From NCBI RefSeq assembly GCF_014647855.1, contig NZ_BMPZ01000001.1:496001-560000 (forward strand): 64,000 bases of DNA, in the 5' to 3' direction. The stretch is from Shewanella gelidii. Lineage in GTDB: Bacteria > Pseudomonadota > Gammaproteobacteria > Enterobacterales > Shewanellaceae. The stretch's first letter is position 1, and every line of letters starts with the position of its first letter. The notes below the pieces were generated by a model. That model saw only the letters and a list, made by a program, of their open reading frames with translations, was not told the DNA's origin and ran no database searches. Position numbers and translations under genes: made by a program. Of this stretch, positions 47,884 through 56,357 are shown piece by piece.

Positions 47884-48933
47884 CTAATGTGTATAAACAA
47901 AGCCACCGTATAAATACTTGGTCGCTTCAGCACCGAGTACCAGCACTTTATCTCCTTCAGCTAATGGGTAAGATGCTAACATCTGCGAAAAACTAACCCA
48001 GATCGCTGCCGAGCCAAGATTCCCCATATTTTTTGCATGATTGATAATTCGATTTGGCTCAATATCAAGAGCATCGGCCAGCAACTTATCGATATGGCCA
48101 TTGGCTTGATGGGGTAAAATGTACTTGAAATCATCGAGATGATAACCACGCTCAAGCACCGCTTTTAGCCCAAGTTCAAACAGTTGGCTGCCTTGAGCTC
48201 GCACGGCTTCGGTATCATGACTAAAGCGCGCCATATTTCCGAAACCAATATTGTGTGAGCCACCATCGAGATAAAACCCCGGCTGCTTTCCTTGACCAAC
48301 TTGCCCCAAGTAAATATCACTTAACCGCTGACGCCCACCATTTGCCGGTGCCAAAACGACTGCGGCAGCACCATCCCCCATTTGCATCAAATTCACAAGC
48401 TGCTCTGAGTTCAAAAACTCTTTGCTCATTTCACAATAGACAGATCCGGTTTCTATCCCCGTAATCGCAAGGTAATCACTGCCTGCCGCCGCAAACGCTG
48501 ACGCCACTTGCAGCCCATTCGCAAAACCAGTACAAGCTTGGCGAAGCTCCAAATAGGGGCCTGCAAAGTTCAGCTTATCAGCAAGCCAAGCAGCATTTGG
48601 GGGGACTTGAGTATGAGGCGTACATGTATGACTGATTAAATAGTCGAGTTGAGCGGCTTCTAAGTTGGCTCCTTGAAGCGCTTTGCGCAAGACCTGAGCC
48701 CCTAAATCAATAGCCGTCGGAGAGGGCTGACTGCGAGATTTTGATAAATCACGCACCCAATGCCGCTGTTGAATCCCCATTTTATGCGCAATTATTTTTG
48801 CTTTTCGAGCATGGAAAAAACCACATTGGGTTTGCAGCATATGATACAAACTTTCATTGCTAATAGACTCATTGGGTAACAAGTAACTATGTGATAAAAG
48901 TGATAAATCCTGCGGTGCAAATTTTACTGCCAT
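47884..48933 (-). CDS. KAS III (FabH-like) 3-oxoacyl-ACP synthase III family protein
   Basis: A 349-residue thiolase-fold condensing enzyme. The triad is visible: Cys134 in RQACTGFANG, His275 in ILPHQANGH and Asn305 in MGNLGSAA. MGDGAAAVVLA is the usual central motif. An N-terminal extension of about 40 residues and TCTPHTQVPPNAAW differ from housekeeping FabH, pointing to a specialised acyl-transfer or condensation step. It is the last gene of a three-gene unit; its start overlaps the di-iron gene by 10 nt. The product is unknown. Confidence 0.88.
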   Translation of the reverse strand: MAVKFAPQDLSLLSHSYLLPNESISNESLYHMLQTQCGFFHARKAKIIAHKMGIQQRHWVRDLSKSRSQPSPTAIDLGAQVLRKALQGANLEAAQLDYLISHTCTPHTQVPPNAAWLADKLNFAGPYLELRQACTGFANGLQVASAFAAAGSDYLAITGIETGSVYCEMSKEFLNSEQLVNLMQMGDGAAAVVLAPANGGRQRLSDIYLGQVGQGKQPGFYLDGGSHNIGFGNMARFSHDTEAVRAQGSQLFELGLKAVLERGYHLDDFKYILPHQANGHIDKLLADALDIEPNRIINHAKNMGNLGSAAIWVSFSQMLASYPLAEGDKVLVLGAEATKYLYGGFVYTH

Positions 48934-49640
48934 TTTGCCTCCAAACGCTGAAAAACAAGATTAAGATCAATCCCAAGCTGAGTAAAAGTTTGTTCAAATT
49001 CGCTCAATAATCTAAAGAGTGCGGCGAGAATCAATTGTTGCTCTGCAACAAAATCCTGCTTAGTCGCACCAAGAAGAAATGCGTGTTGTCGGCTGACATA
49101 GACATGTTTTGCTTCATCTTTTTTAATCAAGCCACATAAACGAGCAAAGGGATGGTGAGCGCCTAAATAGCAATGCTCTACAGCTTGCATTAATTGCGTC
49201 ACACAAGCATCAAGAGTAGAAATTCGCACAAAATGCTGGCTTAAATTATCTGCTCGCGCCAAGCTGGTATAAAAGCGTTTGGCTTTTCGTTGTGCCTGCC
49301 GTTGTAATGGCTGTTTGGGTAACTGATTTAACACATGCTGAAGCGCCAGATCATGGTAATACTCATCCAACTCGACCTCTTGCAAAGCTTTCATACTATG
49401 TTGGCATTGATGCGCCAGCCGAGCCACTTCTTGGCTGAATACCAATTGCGCTGATTGCTCGCCACATAAAAGTAAGGGAATTAGTACCGACAAGGAGTTT
49501 TGCTCAGCCGAACTATACATTTGAAGGTCAACCCCTTCGGTTTCCATCCAGTCAAGAATTCTTAAGTTGTTCTTTCGCGGTGCCAGCGCCGATCTCGCTG
49601 CTGGGGCAGGAAAACACCTCGTGTTTACATGTGCGTTCAC
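48924..49640 (-). CDS. Ferritin-like di-iron protein, putative oxygenase
   Basis: A 238-residue, mostly helical cytosolic protein that I do not place in a named family. It shows the full carboxylate-bridged di-iron pattern: Glu61 in LLCGEQSAQ, Glu93-x-x-His96 in DEYYHDLALQH, Glu155 in LMQAVEHCY and Glu176-x-x-His179 in KKDEAKHVY. Such sites occur in acyl-ACP desaturases, R2-like oxidases and N-oxygenases. The first 25 residues are low-complexity. It overlaps the exporter gene by 4 nt and the KAS III gene by 10 nt, so it is translationally coupled to both. It may hydroxylate, desaturate or N-oxygenate an acyl product. Confidence 0.7.
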   Translation of the reverse strand: MNAHVNTRCFPAPAARSALAPRKNNLRILDWMETEGVDLQMYSSAEQNSLSVLIPLLLCGEQSAQLVFSQEVARLAHQCQHSMKALQEVELDEYYHDLALQHVLNQLPKQPLQRQAQRKAKRFYTSLARADNLSQHFVRISTLDACVTQLMQAVEHCYLGAHHPFARLCGLIKKDEAKHVYVSRQHAFLLGATKQDFVAEQQLILAALFRLLSEFEQTFTQLGIDLNLVFQRLEAKWQ

Positions 49641-51799
49641 GACTCTCTCCCCATATATCGTCTCATCAAACTTGTAAGTACATACACATCAAACCACCAT
49701 GCTAGGACTAACGTCATACATGACAGTAAACTCAAATCAAAAATTGGCTTAAACTCTGATACAAAGCCAACGGCTAGCCCCACGACCAAAGTCATAGAGG
49801 TAAACGTTAATGCCGGAAGACTTGGAAAAGATAACGGCTGTTGAAGTGAGTCGGGAGATGTAGGTTTAGCGTTAAGAGTAATATGCAATGTATCATCTAC
49901 AATAATACCGATAATCATTCCCATCACGACCGCGCTACCTAAACTGATGTCACGACCAAGCCAGTACCAAATCCCAAACACCCATAGTAGCGGTAGTGCA
50001 TTCGCGAGCAGTGCTAAACCAGTCGACTTCCAGCACCGGGTCACCCATAACACAAACAATAAAGACAGTAGCAAAGTTAATCCAAATGAAGCCAACATGC
50101 TTTGACTATTCTCGATACTTAAATGCGCGAATAACATTTGATAGCCAAGCGCCTGACTCACTTTCAGCTCAGACGAGTCCACATTATTCTTTAACCACTC
50201 CTGGATCTGAGCTTCAAACGAAAGTAATTCTGATGCATCCATCGGAAGTAAAAACACACTGACAACACTGGCACTTGCACTGTGGTTCACTTCAGTGGCT
50301 AATCCAAGCGCTGGAACCGAGTACTCACGAAACAGCCGCCTAAATTGGCTGGCACTCGCACCGGACGTTTTGAGCCAATCAGGCAAACTATCCACTCGAA
50401 TCACTTGAGGTTGTTGCAGCAAATAGCGGCGAAACTTGTTGGCAAATTTAATGTATTGAGAACGGGTCACGCCCATTGCTTTTTGAGTATCCAGTTCAAA
50501 CATCACTTGATTGACACCAAAGAAGCCATCATTAAGCGCGGCCTTAGAGCGGCTGAAGCTACTATTTTCTGGAAAATACCCAAACGGGTCGTCGTTGACT
50601 GATAACTGACTCAAGCTCATGGCACTGAGCAGGGTTAAGCCAGCCATCAAAGCAAAAACGTAACGATTCAGTCGCCCACCATTTAAATTGGCCAATACGG
50701 GAAATAACCCTTGCCAACGGACTTTTTGCACTCTTTGAAAGGACGCAATAACCAGTAACAGGCTGAAATTGAGCACAAAATTAACAACAACCGCAAACGC
50801 TATCATCAAGCCAAACCCCTGAATGGGGGGGGACGGACTGAACATCAAACATGAAAAGCCCAGTGCTGTCGTCATCGTGCCACCCAGCAGTGGCATTATG
50901 TTCTCCTCAACACTCTTCTTCATTGCGGCATGAAATGAAAACAATTGCTGATTAAAACGCGCCCATGAAAAATAAAGGTGCACTGCGTAGGCAATTGACA
51001 AGCTGCCAATAATCATGGGGACTGCCGCACTTATTGCAGCCAATTTCAATTCAAAAATCACCGCAAATGCAATTGTCAGCAGTAACGTCAAACTTGAGTT
51101 CACTACGATTCCAACTAACCACGCACGGTGACGCACTGTGGCAACAAGCATCATTCCCAACACAAAGGCTAATCCGGGTAAAAACCAGCGTAAGTCATGC
51201 TTTAATACTTCCGCATATTGTTGATTCAACGCATGGCTTCCAGAATAAAAAACTTCCAGCGTGGATGACTGCTTTTTCCAAGCGCTAATTACAGCATCAA
51301 TATCTTCCATATGACGCTGCACTAGCTGACTGTTGCTCCCCTGCAGTGATTCCAGCGTCATCGTTAGCTTTAACAATACTTTTTGTTCATCCTCACTAAT
51401 GAGCAAAGATTCTCGAGGATGCTTTTTATAAGTAAGTACTGCGGCTTGACTATCTTTAAGATCCTGTATTGAAACGATCGATTCAACAAAAGGCAATTGC
51501 TGCAATTGCTGTGAAATTTCGGTGAGCCGTGCTTGCAAAGGTGCTTGCCGCCAAGAACGAGATTCTTGTAATACGATAATCAGCTGACTGGTTTGATAGT
51601 CAGACTCAAAAGACAAGTTTTGCTGAAATCTTGGGTCAGCCTTAGAAAAATAACTTTTAAAACTTGCATCAAATTGTAATTGGCTTGCGATCATAAAAGC
51701 AGCGGCAAATACCACCGCCCATAACAGCAGTACCCAAACTCTCAAAGAGATCAGTTTTTCGACTATCACGATGGCATATCGGGGGATCTCGACGCGCAT
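49637..51799 (-). CDS. RND/MMPL-family exporter
   Basis: A 720-residue inner-membrane protein with the two-fold RND layout: TM1 (about 15-37), a periplasmic loop to about 210, TM2-6 (to about 365), TM7 (about 380-400), a second periplasmic loop to about 560, and TM8-12 to the end. FKSYFSKADPRFQQ and the matching NDDPFGYFPENSSF after TM1 and TM7 are typical of the short MMPL/HpnN-like branch, which moves lipids and hydrophobic molecules. VVMGMIIGIIVDDTLHITL is the TM10-like segment carrying an Asp pair. It is first in an overlapping unit with the di-iron and KAS III genes. Confidence 0.86.
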   Translation of the reverse strand: MRVEIPRYAIVIVEKLISLRVWVLLLWAVVFAAAFMIASQLQFDASFKSYFSKADPRFQQNLSFESDYQTSQLIIVLQESRSWRQAPLQARLTEISQQLQQLPFVESIVSIQDLKDSQAAVLTYKKHPRESLLISEDEQKVLLKLTMTLESLQGSNSQLVQRHMEDIDAVISAWKKQSSTLEVFYSGSHALNQQYAEVLKHDLRWFLPGLAFVLGMMLVATVRHRAWLVGIVVNSSLTLLLTIAFAVIFELKLAAISAAVPMIIGSLSIAYAVHLYFSWARFNQQLFSFHAAMKKSVEENIMPLLGGTMTTALGFSCLMFSPSPPIQGFGLMIAFAVVVNFVLNFSLLLVIASFQRVQKVRWQGLFPVLANLNGGRLNRYVFALMAGLTLLSAMSLSQLSVNDDPFGYFPENSSFSRSKAALNDGFFGVNQVMFELDTQKAMGVTRSQYIKFANKFRRYLLQQPQVIRVDSLPDWLKTSGASASQFRRLFREYSVPALGLATEVNHSASASVVSVFLLPMDASELLSFEAQIQEWLKNNVDSSELKVSQALGYQMLFAHLSIENSQSMLASFGLTLLLSLLFVLWVTRCWKSTGLALLANALPLLWVFGIWYWLGRDISLGSAVVMGMIIGIIVDDTLHITLNAKPTSPDSLQQPLSFPSLPALTFTSMTLVVGLAVGFVSEFKPIFDLSLLSCMTLVLAWWFDVYVLTSLMRRYMGRES

Positions 51800-51949
51800 T
51801 TAAAACCCATTCTATAAGCATTGCTAACAAATAGACCTGAACAGATGGCGTTGTCGTTCAAACAAATTGCCAATTTGTTGCAAAAACCATCTCCGGCGTT
51901 TAAAAGATACTCAAACACGTGAAAGTTACGCTTTTTCAGTAGAAAAATG

Positions 51950-51978
51950 TTGACTCAGAACGTCAAACCCTATTTAAT
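51950..51978 (+). promoter_or_regulatory. Promoter of tRNA-Phe
   Basis: A -35 TTGACT (51950-51955), 17-nt spacer and -10 TTTAAT (51973-51978), followed by a GC-rich discriminator (GCCCCCG). Such a discriminator fits stringent control of a stable-RNA promoter. Confidence 0.75.
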
Positions 51979-51988
51979 TGCCCCCGTC

Positions 51989-52064
51989 GCCCGAATAGCT
52001 CAGTTGGTAGAGCAGAGGATTGAAAATCCTCGTGTCCCTGGTTCGATTCCGGGTTCGGGCACCA
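51989..52064 (+). tRNA. tRNA-Phe (GAA)
   Basis: A complete 76-nt cloverleaf with encoded CCA. Acceptor stem GCCCGAA/TTCGGGC, anticodon stem GAGGA/TCCTC, anticodon GAA at 52022-52024 in the loop TTGAAAA, T arm with GTTCGATTCC, discriminator A and CCA at 52062-52064. It is close to E. coli tRNA-Phe. Confidence 0.98.
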
Positions 52065-52174
52065 CTTTTTACTTGGCTTTATTGAGAGTCAATAAAAATG
52101 GACGACAAATCGGATTCAGATGCATCGCTCTACTGAGCAAGAAGTTCAACTCTTTCATCTGCATTCACTGAAGG

Positions 52175-52197
52175 CCTCGCTAAGCGAGGTTTTTTTG
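52175..52197 (+). terminator. Terminator downstream of tRNA-Phe
   Basis: A CCTCGC/GCGAGG stem (52175-52180 with 52184-52189), a 3-nt loop and eight T. It lies 110 nt beyond the tRNA; nothing coding is seen between. Confidence 0.85.
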
Positions 52198-52345
52198 TGT
52201 CTGAATTTCGATAAATCAACATCCTTCCATCAAACACCAGTTCTTTGACCAAGCAACAACGGGGAAGACAAGTCAATCAAAGCACACGCTGCCAACTCAA
52301 ATCTAACCCTCCCATTAGCAAGTATATTTTTTATCTTCGTATTTA

Positions 52346-52373
52346 AACCTTTTCTACCCTTGCATCTGTCTAA
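52346..52373 (+). promoter_or_regulatory. Possible ECF-type promoter of the sigma factor operon
   Basis: An AAACCTT element (52346-52352) and a GTCTA element (52369-52373) spaced by 16 nt, similar to the AAC/GTC pattern of ECF promoters. This would give autoregulation. The match is loose. Confidence 0.3.
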
Positions 52374-52426
52374 TGTTTTAACCTAAGCACAAATAACCAC
52401 GGACATGAAATGAGGAAGCACCTGAG

Positions 52427-52969
52427 GTGACGACTAAACTCTCAAAGGACTGTGAATCAAAAGTTGACGAGCAATTACTTGTGGCGCAAGCGCAACAGGG
52501 AGACAAGGCAGCTTTTCAACAGCTTTATCTTCGTCATCAAGGACGAGTTTACGCTTTGTGCTATCGACTAAGTGGTCAAAGCCAGCTCGCTGAAGAGATC
52601 GCACAGGATTGCTTTGTTCGCCTATGGCAAAAATTGCCTTTATTTCGTGGTGACAGCCAATTTACAACATGGATGCATGCATTAGTGGTTCGGCAGGCAC
52701 TCAATAGCGTGAAACAACATAAAAGTTTTTGGGCACGATTCTTACCAATTGAAGCCTCGCAGGCACAAAGTTCAGGCAAGGAACATAATTACGATGGCCT
52801 AGACAAGCTCATCGTACGTTTACCCGAAAGAGCCAGAATAATTTTTGTCCTACATGCTATTGAAGGGTATCAACATAATGAGATTGCAAAACTGCTAAAC
52901 CTCGCACCAGGGACCAGCAAAGCGCAATACCACAGGGCAAGAAACCTATTAAAGGAGATGCTGTCATGA
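52427..52969 (+). CDS. ECF-family RNA polymerase sigma factor
   Basis: A 180-residue sigma-70 family protein with only regions 2 and 4. Region 2 carries FQQLYLRHQGRVYALCYRL, AEEIAQDCFVRLWQKL and FTTWMHALVVRQALN. Region 4 carries LPERARIIFVLHAIEGYQHNEI then APGTSKAQYHRARNLL. The GTG start is the best fit to the family N-terminus. Its stop overlaps the anti-sigma start by 4 nt (ATGA). It probably responds to envelope stress through the next gene. Confidence 0.9.
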   Translation: MTTKLSKDCESKVDEQLLVAQAQQGDKAAFQQLYLRHQGRVYALCYRLSGQSQLAEEIAQDCFVRLWQKLPLFRGDSQFTTWMHALVVRQALNSVKQHKSFWARFLPIEASQAQSSGKEHNYDGLDKLIVRLPERARIIFVLHAIEGYQHNEIAKLLNLAPGTSKAQYHRARNLLKEMLS

Positions 52970-53523
52970 GCGAAGACAAATTAAATGACTTGATAGCTCA
53001 AACCCCAAAGACCCTCACACCAGCCAAAGATCTATGGCCAAATATTGAGGCACGACTTGATGTTGTCGATAACGCTCCCCAGCAAGGTTCTTGGCCAAAG
53101 CTGATGATTGCTTGTTCAATGACCCTCTTAGCGGTCATTGGCTTGTTGAATTGGCAAGGCCTGAACATCAACAACAACCAAGACAGCACCTTAATAATGT
53201 TGGCTCAAATTCATGCGCAGCATTTGCAACAAATCGAGCAACTACAACAAGCGACAGCAACACAGACGGTTGCCCTGCGCGCTGGGGACCAGCAATTGAA
53301 AAGTGCACTCGACCCTCACAGCCCGTGGTTTGGTGCGATTGAAGAGTTACGGCAAGCAGCACAGCTTTTATATCAAGCATTAAAAAACGACCCGCACGAC
53401 AAACAGTTATTGCAACTCTGGCTATGGACCCATTCTCGAGAAATCGAATTGCTCCAGCAATCACAAGAACAGTATCTCAATGGCAAAATTGATTTGACGC
53501 CAAAGCCAACGAATCATATTTAA
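52966..53523 (+). CDS. Putative anti-sigma factor
   Basis: A 185-residue protein with a cytosolic head of about 43 residues (LWPNIEARLD is typical of ECF-bound anti-sigma heads), one TM segment (about 45-62) and a helical periplasmic part rich in Gln. Its ATG overlaps the sigma factor stop codon. No Cys-based ZAS zinc motif (HxxxCxxC) is present, so sensing would be redox-independent. Function is inferred from position and topology. Confidence 0.78.
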   Translation: MSEDKLNDLIAQTPKTLTPAKDLWPNIEARLDVVDNAPQQGSWPKLMIACSMTLLAVIGLLNWQGLNINNNQDSTLIMLAQIHAQHLQQIEQLQQATATQTVALRAGDQQLKSALDPHSPWFGAIEELRQAAQLLYQALKNDPHDKQLLQLWLWTHSREIELLQQSQEQYLNGKIDLTPKPTNHI

Positions 53524-53550
53524 AATGAAATGACTAAGGAATGACCCACC

Positions 53551-54543
53551 ATGATGACAAGTTTAAAAAGTAACATCGTATCGCAGGCAAAGGCGATGCA
53601 TCCGATACGATCGCTTCGCGCCTTCAGCCTGCTCGTTGCGATCAGCTGTTGCGGACCACTCATGGCACAAGAAAGCATTGATGAGTCAATCAGTGTCTCA
53701 GAATCCCCCAAAGTGAAACTTAAAGTTGAACGAGGCCAGGTCACCATTAAAAGCTGGGACAAACTAGAGATCCAAGTCAAAGGTGAGCTAGATGAACTCA
53801 GCGAAGGCTTTATCTTGGTTCAACAAGGCAATCAAGTCATGATTGAAGATCAGTTACCTCGTAAATATAACGGTAGTAACAGTGATGGCTCGGATCTAAC
53901 CATCTTTCTGCCTCGCCAGCTCAAGCTCAGTGCAGAGGGCGTATCGACCGACTTTGAAGTAGAGTCTCTCGAAGGAAAAATTAGCATTGATACAGTCAGC
54001 GGCCAATTAGACGCAAAAGAGCTCTCAGGCAAGACCCAGCTTGCAACGGTTTCAGGGGATATCCGCAGTTATCAACTCAACGGGAAAGTTCGCCTTGAGA
54101 GTGTGTCAGGAAGTATTCACGATAGAGAAAGCACTGGCGAGGTTCATTACCGACTTGTGAGCGGTGACTTAAAGGCTCAATCAGCCGCGAAACGAATCGA
54201 AGCCGAATTAGTCTCCGGTGAACTCGAGCTGGTATTAGATAAGGTCAAGGATCTCGATGCTAAATCAGTCAGTGGGGATATGGAGATATCTCTCAATCAA
54301 CTTGAATCAAGCTTACGCTTAAATACGGTCAGTGGAGATATGGACGTGACGTTTGCGACTCTGCCAGATGCACAAATTGACTTTGATGGGGGTCCGAGCG
54401 GCAGAATTCGCAATCAACTCACCGAAGACAAACCTAAAAAATCTAAATATACGTCAAGCCAAAGCTTACGGTTTGCCGTAGGCTCGGGAGAGGCAGATAT
54501 TCGCATCAACACGATTAGCGGCACCGTCAAATTGCAAAAATAA
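53551..54543 (+). CDS. DUF4097-type beta-solenoid exported protein
   Basis: A 330-residue protein with a signal peptide (hydrophobic core FSLLVAISCCGPLMA, best start perhaps Met16, MHPIRSL). The mature part is a right-handed beta-helix-like repeat of about 20 residues with recurrent (T/S)-V-S-G-(D/E/S) turns, as in DTVSGQL, ATVSGDI, ESVSGSI, RLVSGDL, ELVSGEL and KSVSGDM. This is the DUF4097 pattern. As the third gene of a sigma/anti-sigma operon it is a likely envelope effector or target. AAGGA lies upstream of the ATG. Confidence 0.85.
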   Translation: MMTSLKSNIVSQAKAMHPIRSLRAFSLLVAISCCGPLMAQESIDESISVSESPKVKLKVERGQVTIKSWDKLEIQVKGELDELSEGFILVQQGNQVMIEDQLPRKYNGSNSDGSDLTIFLPRQLKLSAEGVSTDFEVESLEGKISIDTVSGQLDAKELSGKTQLATVSGDIRSYQLNGKVRLESVSGSIHDRESTGEVHYRLVSGDLKAQSAAKRIEAELVSGELELVLDKVKDLDAKSVSGDMEISLNQLESSLRLNTVSGDMDVTFATLPDAQIDFDGGPSGRIRNQLTEDKPKKSKYTSSQSLRFAVGSGEADIRINTISGTVKLQK

Positions 54544-54583
54544 GACACGTTCAATGCGAACCCTACCCATGGACGTGAAGTCA

Positions 54584-55276
54584 CTATTTGATTGAGGCGA
54601 TCTCGGCCTCAGTCAAATACCGCCACTCACCAAGCTCAAGTTCGTCATCGAGCTCAATTTCCCCAACACTTTGCCGGTGCAATTCCATCACTTTGTTACC
54701 AACAGCCGCAAACATGCGTTTCACTTGGTGATATTTGCCTTCGCTAATCGTTAACCACACATTATGGCTATCAATCAATTCAAGTTTGGCAGGTTTCGTC
54801 AATCCCTCTTCTGAACGTAGCTGGATCCCAGCTTTAAAGTCTTCGACTAACGATACATCGACGCCATCAGCCAGGGTTACACGATAACGCTTTTGGCACT
54901 CTTTTCGAGGTGAGGTTACATTGTGCGACCATTGGCCGTCAGATGTAATGAGCACTAACCCTGTCGTATCCGCATCAAGTCGCCCAGCAATATGCAAGGT
55001 TTCCGGCTTCTCTATATCTAGAAAATTGATCACCGAGGGATAAACCTCATCCACGGTTGAACAAATTGTATCCTTAGGTTTATGGAGCATAATATATCGC
55101 TCACCTAATGGTGGTATTGCAACACCATCTATACAAACCTCCATATCTGCAGAAACCTTAAAGCTCGCACTTTTGACCATTTCACCATCACAAGTGATCT
55201 CGCCTTGGCGCAATAATTTTTTGGCAATAGAACGAGTAAGAGATGTATTTTCACACAAATATTTATCAATACGCAT
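54584..55276 (-). CDS. rsuA: 16S rRNA pseudouridine(516) synthase RsuA
   Basis: A 230-residue enzyme forming pseudouridine 516 in 16S rRNA. It aligns with E. coli RsuA end to end: S4 domain MRIDKYLCENTSLTRSIAKK, catalytic Asp in AGRLDADTTGLVLITSDG, then LTISEGKYHQVKRMFAAVG and the tail WRYLTEAEIASIK. It is convergent with the DUF4097 gene and divergent from the acetyltransferase gene. Confidence 0.94.
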   Translation of the reverse strand: MRIDKYLCENTSLTRSIAKKLLRQGEITCDGEMVKSASFKVSADMEVCIDGVAIPPLGERYIMLHKPKDTICSTVDEVYPSVINFLDIEKPETLHIAGRLDADTTGLVLITSDGQWSHNVTSPRKECQKRYRVTLADGVDVSLVEDFKAGIQLRSEEGLTKPAKLELIDSHNVWLTISEGKYHQVKRMFAAVGNKVMELHRQSVGEIELDDELELGEWRYLTEAEIASIK

Positions 55277-55395
55277 CGGCTAGTTTCAGGCTCGCAAATA
55301 TTAAAGTGGCGCCATTATAAGACATGACCAAAAAAGACCAACAATTGCTTGCTATCTTTTCCCTGCTGGGATTAACCTGATGACGATTTTACTAG

Positions 55396-55953
55396 ATGGA
55401 TTTGACTATGAATGCTCTCGATCACTATCAAAAAATGCTGGCTAGTCTTGAATACAACTGCCTCGACCCACAAATCCAAACCATATGGCGAAAACAGCAG
55501 CAATTGAATCGCCTAGCAAACCAATCTGCCGATGATGACGTTGACCCAGAACTTTTGCCTCATAAGTCAGCATCTGCGCTGATAATGAAACCCTTTACGA
55601 TAAGCTATGGGCTGCACGTTTATATTGGTGAAAGGGCATTTATCAATACCAACTCAACCTTACAAGACAACGCTCCTATCCATATCGGTGAAGAAACCAT
55701 GATTGGACCCAATGTACAGATGTACACCGCAAATCATTCCCTCATTCCTTCAGAGCGAGTGGCTGGTATTGAAATCGCGAAACCTATTACTATCGGCAAA
55801 CGAGTATGGATTGGCGGTGGTGCAATCATCCTCCCTGGTGTTTCGATTGGCGATGAAGCGGTCATCGGTGCAGGCGCAGTCGTCACTAAAAATGTTAGCT
55901 CTAAAACCGTTGTCGGTGGCAACCCGGCAAAAGTCATTAAACACTTGGATTGA
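55396..55953 (+). CDS. Maltose O-acetyltransferase-like hexapeptide acyltransferase
   Basis: A 185-residue trimeric left-handed beta-helix enzyme of the Maa/NodL/LacA group, using acetyl-CoA. An N-terminal helical Mac domain (MNALDHYQKMLASLEYNCLD) is followed by hexapeptide repeats. The catalytic His is in MYTANHSL, and IGKRVWIGGGAIILPGVSIG, AVIGAGAVVTKNV and GNPAKVIK are the classical C-terminal blocks. The natural acceptor sugar is unknown. Two starts are possible, ATG 55396 and ATG 55408; neither has a strong ribosome-binding site. Confidence 0.9.
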   Translation: MDLTMNALDHYQKMLASLEYNCLDPQIQTIWRKQQQLNRLANQSADDDVDPELLPHKSASALIMKPFTISYGLHVYIGERAFINTNSTLQDNAPIHIGEETMIGPNVQMYTANHSLIPSERVAGIEIAKPITIGKRVWIGGGAIILPGVSIGDEAVIGAGAVVTKNVSSKTVVGGNPAKVIKHLD

Positions 55954-56357
55954 CACTATGGCCACCTAACTAGAGCAACTCAATTGGGCATTCACTTCTC
56001 ACTTTGAGCGACCAAGAAAAGAGCGCTGCTTATAGCCAACGCATAACAATCCCCACAAAACAACTTTACTTACAGTTGTTAATCACGCACCTCCTTCGCA
56101 AAGCTTGTGTAAATAACACCTTCCACATACCATAGGCTGTCAAAATTGCGGTTACGCAATTTTGAGCATGGGCCGAGCCCTCCAAAGTATGATTCTGTGT
56201 AACATCGTGTCGACCATTGAAGTGAGAGATATCGAAAAAGGCAACAATTCGGTTATTGCCGTTTTCAATATTGATATCAATGTCAGCAAAATAATAACAA
56301 TACACAGTACCTAAATATGCGAGTCCAATTTGGACCTATACATCACAAGGAATCAAG
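55954..56357. other. Intergenic region with unexplained hairpin
   Basis: About 400 nt before the M13 peptidase gene. It holds a perfect hairpin (listed separately) and an 8-nt CACCTCCT... element at 56088-56095 that is complementary to a Shine-Dalgarno sequence. A 79-codon minus-strand frame (56066-56305) has GTG as its start and no known family; it is not called. Confidence 0.4.
56141..56164. repeat. Perfect 10-bp inverted repeat
   Basis: CAAAATTGCG (56141-56150), loop GTTA, CGCAATTTTG (56155-56164). No long T run follows on either strand. It could be an operator or an RNA hairpin in the leader of the peptidase gene. Confidence 0.55.

Noticed and set aside
56066-56305. 79-codon minus-strand frame upstream of the M13 peptidase gene
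   Set aside because: GTG start, no family, and it runs through the perfect hairpin; more likely non-coding leader.
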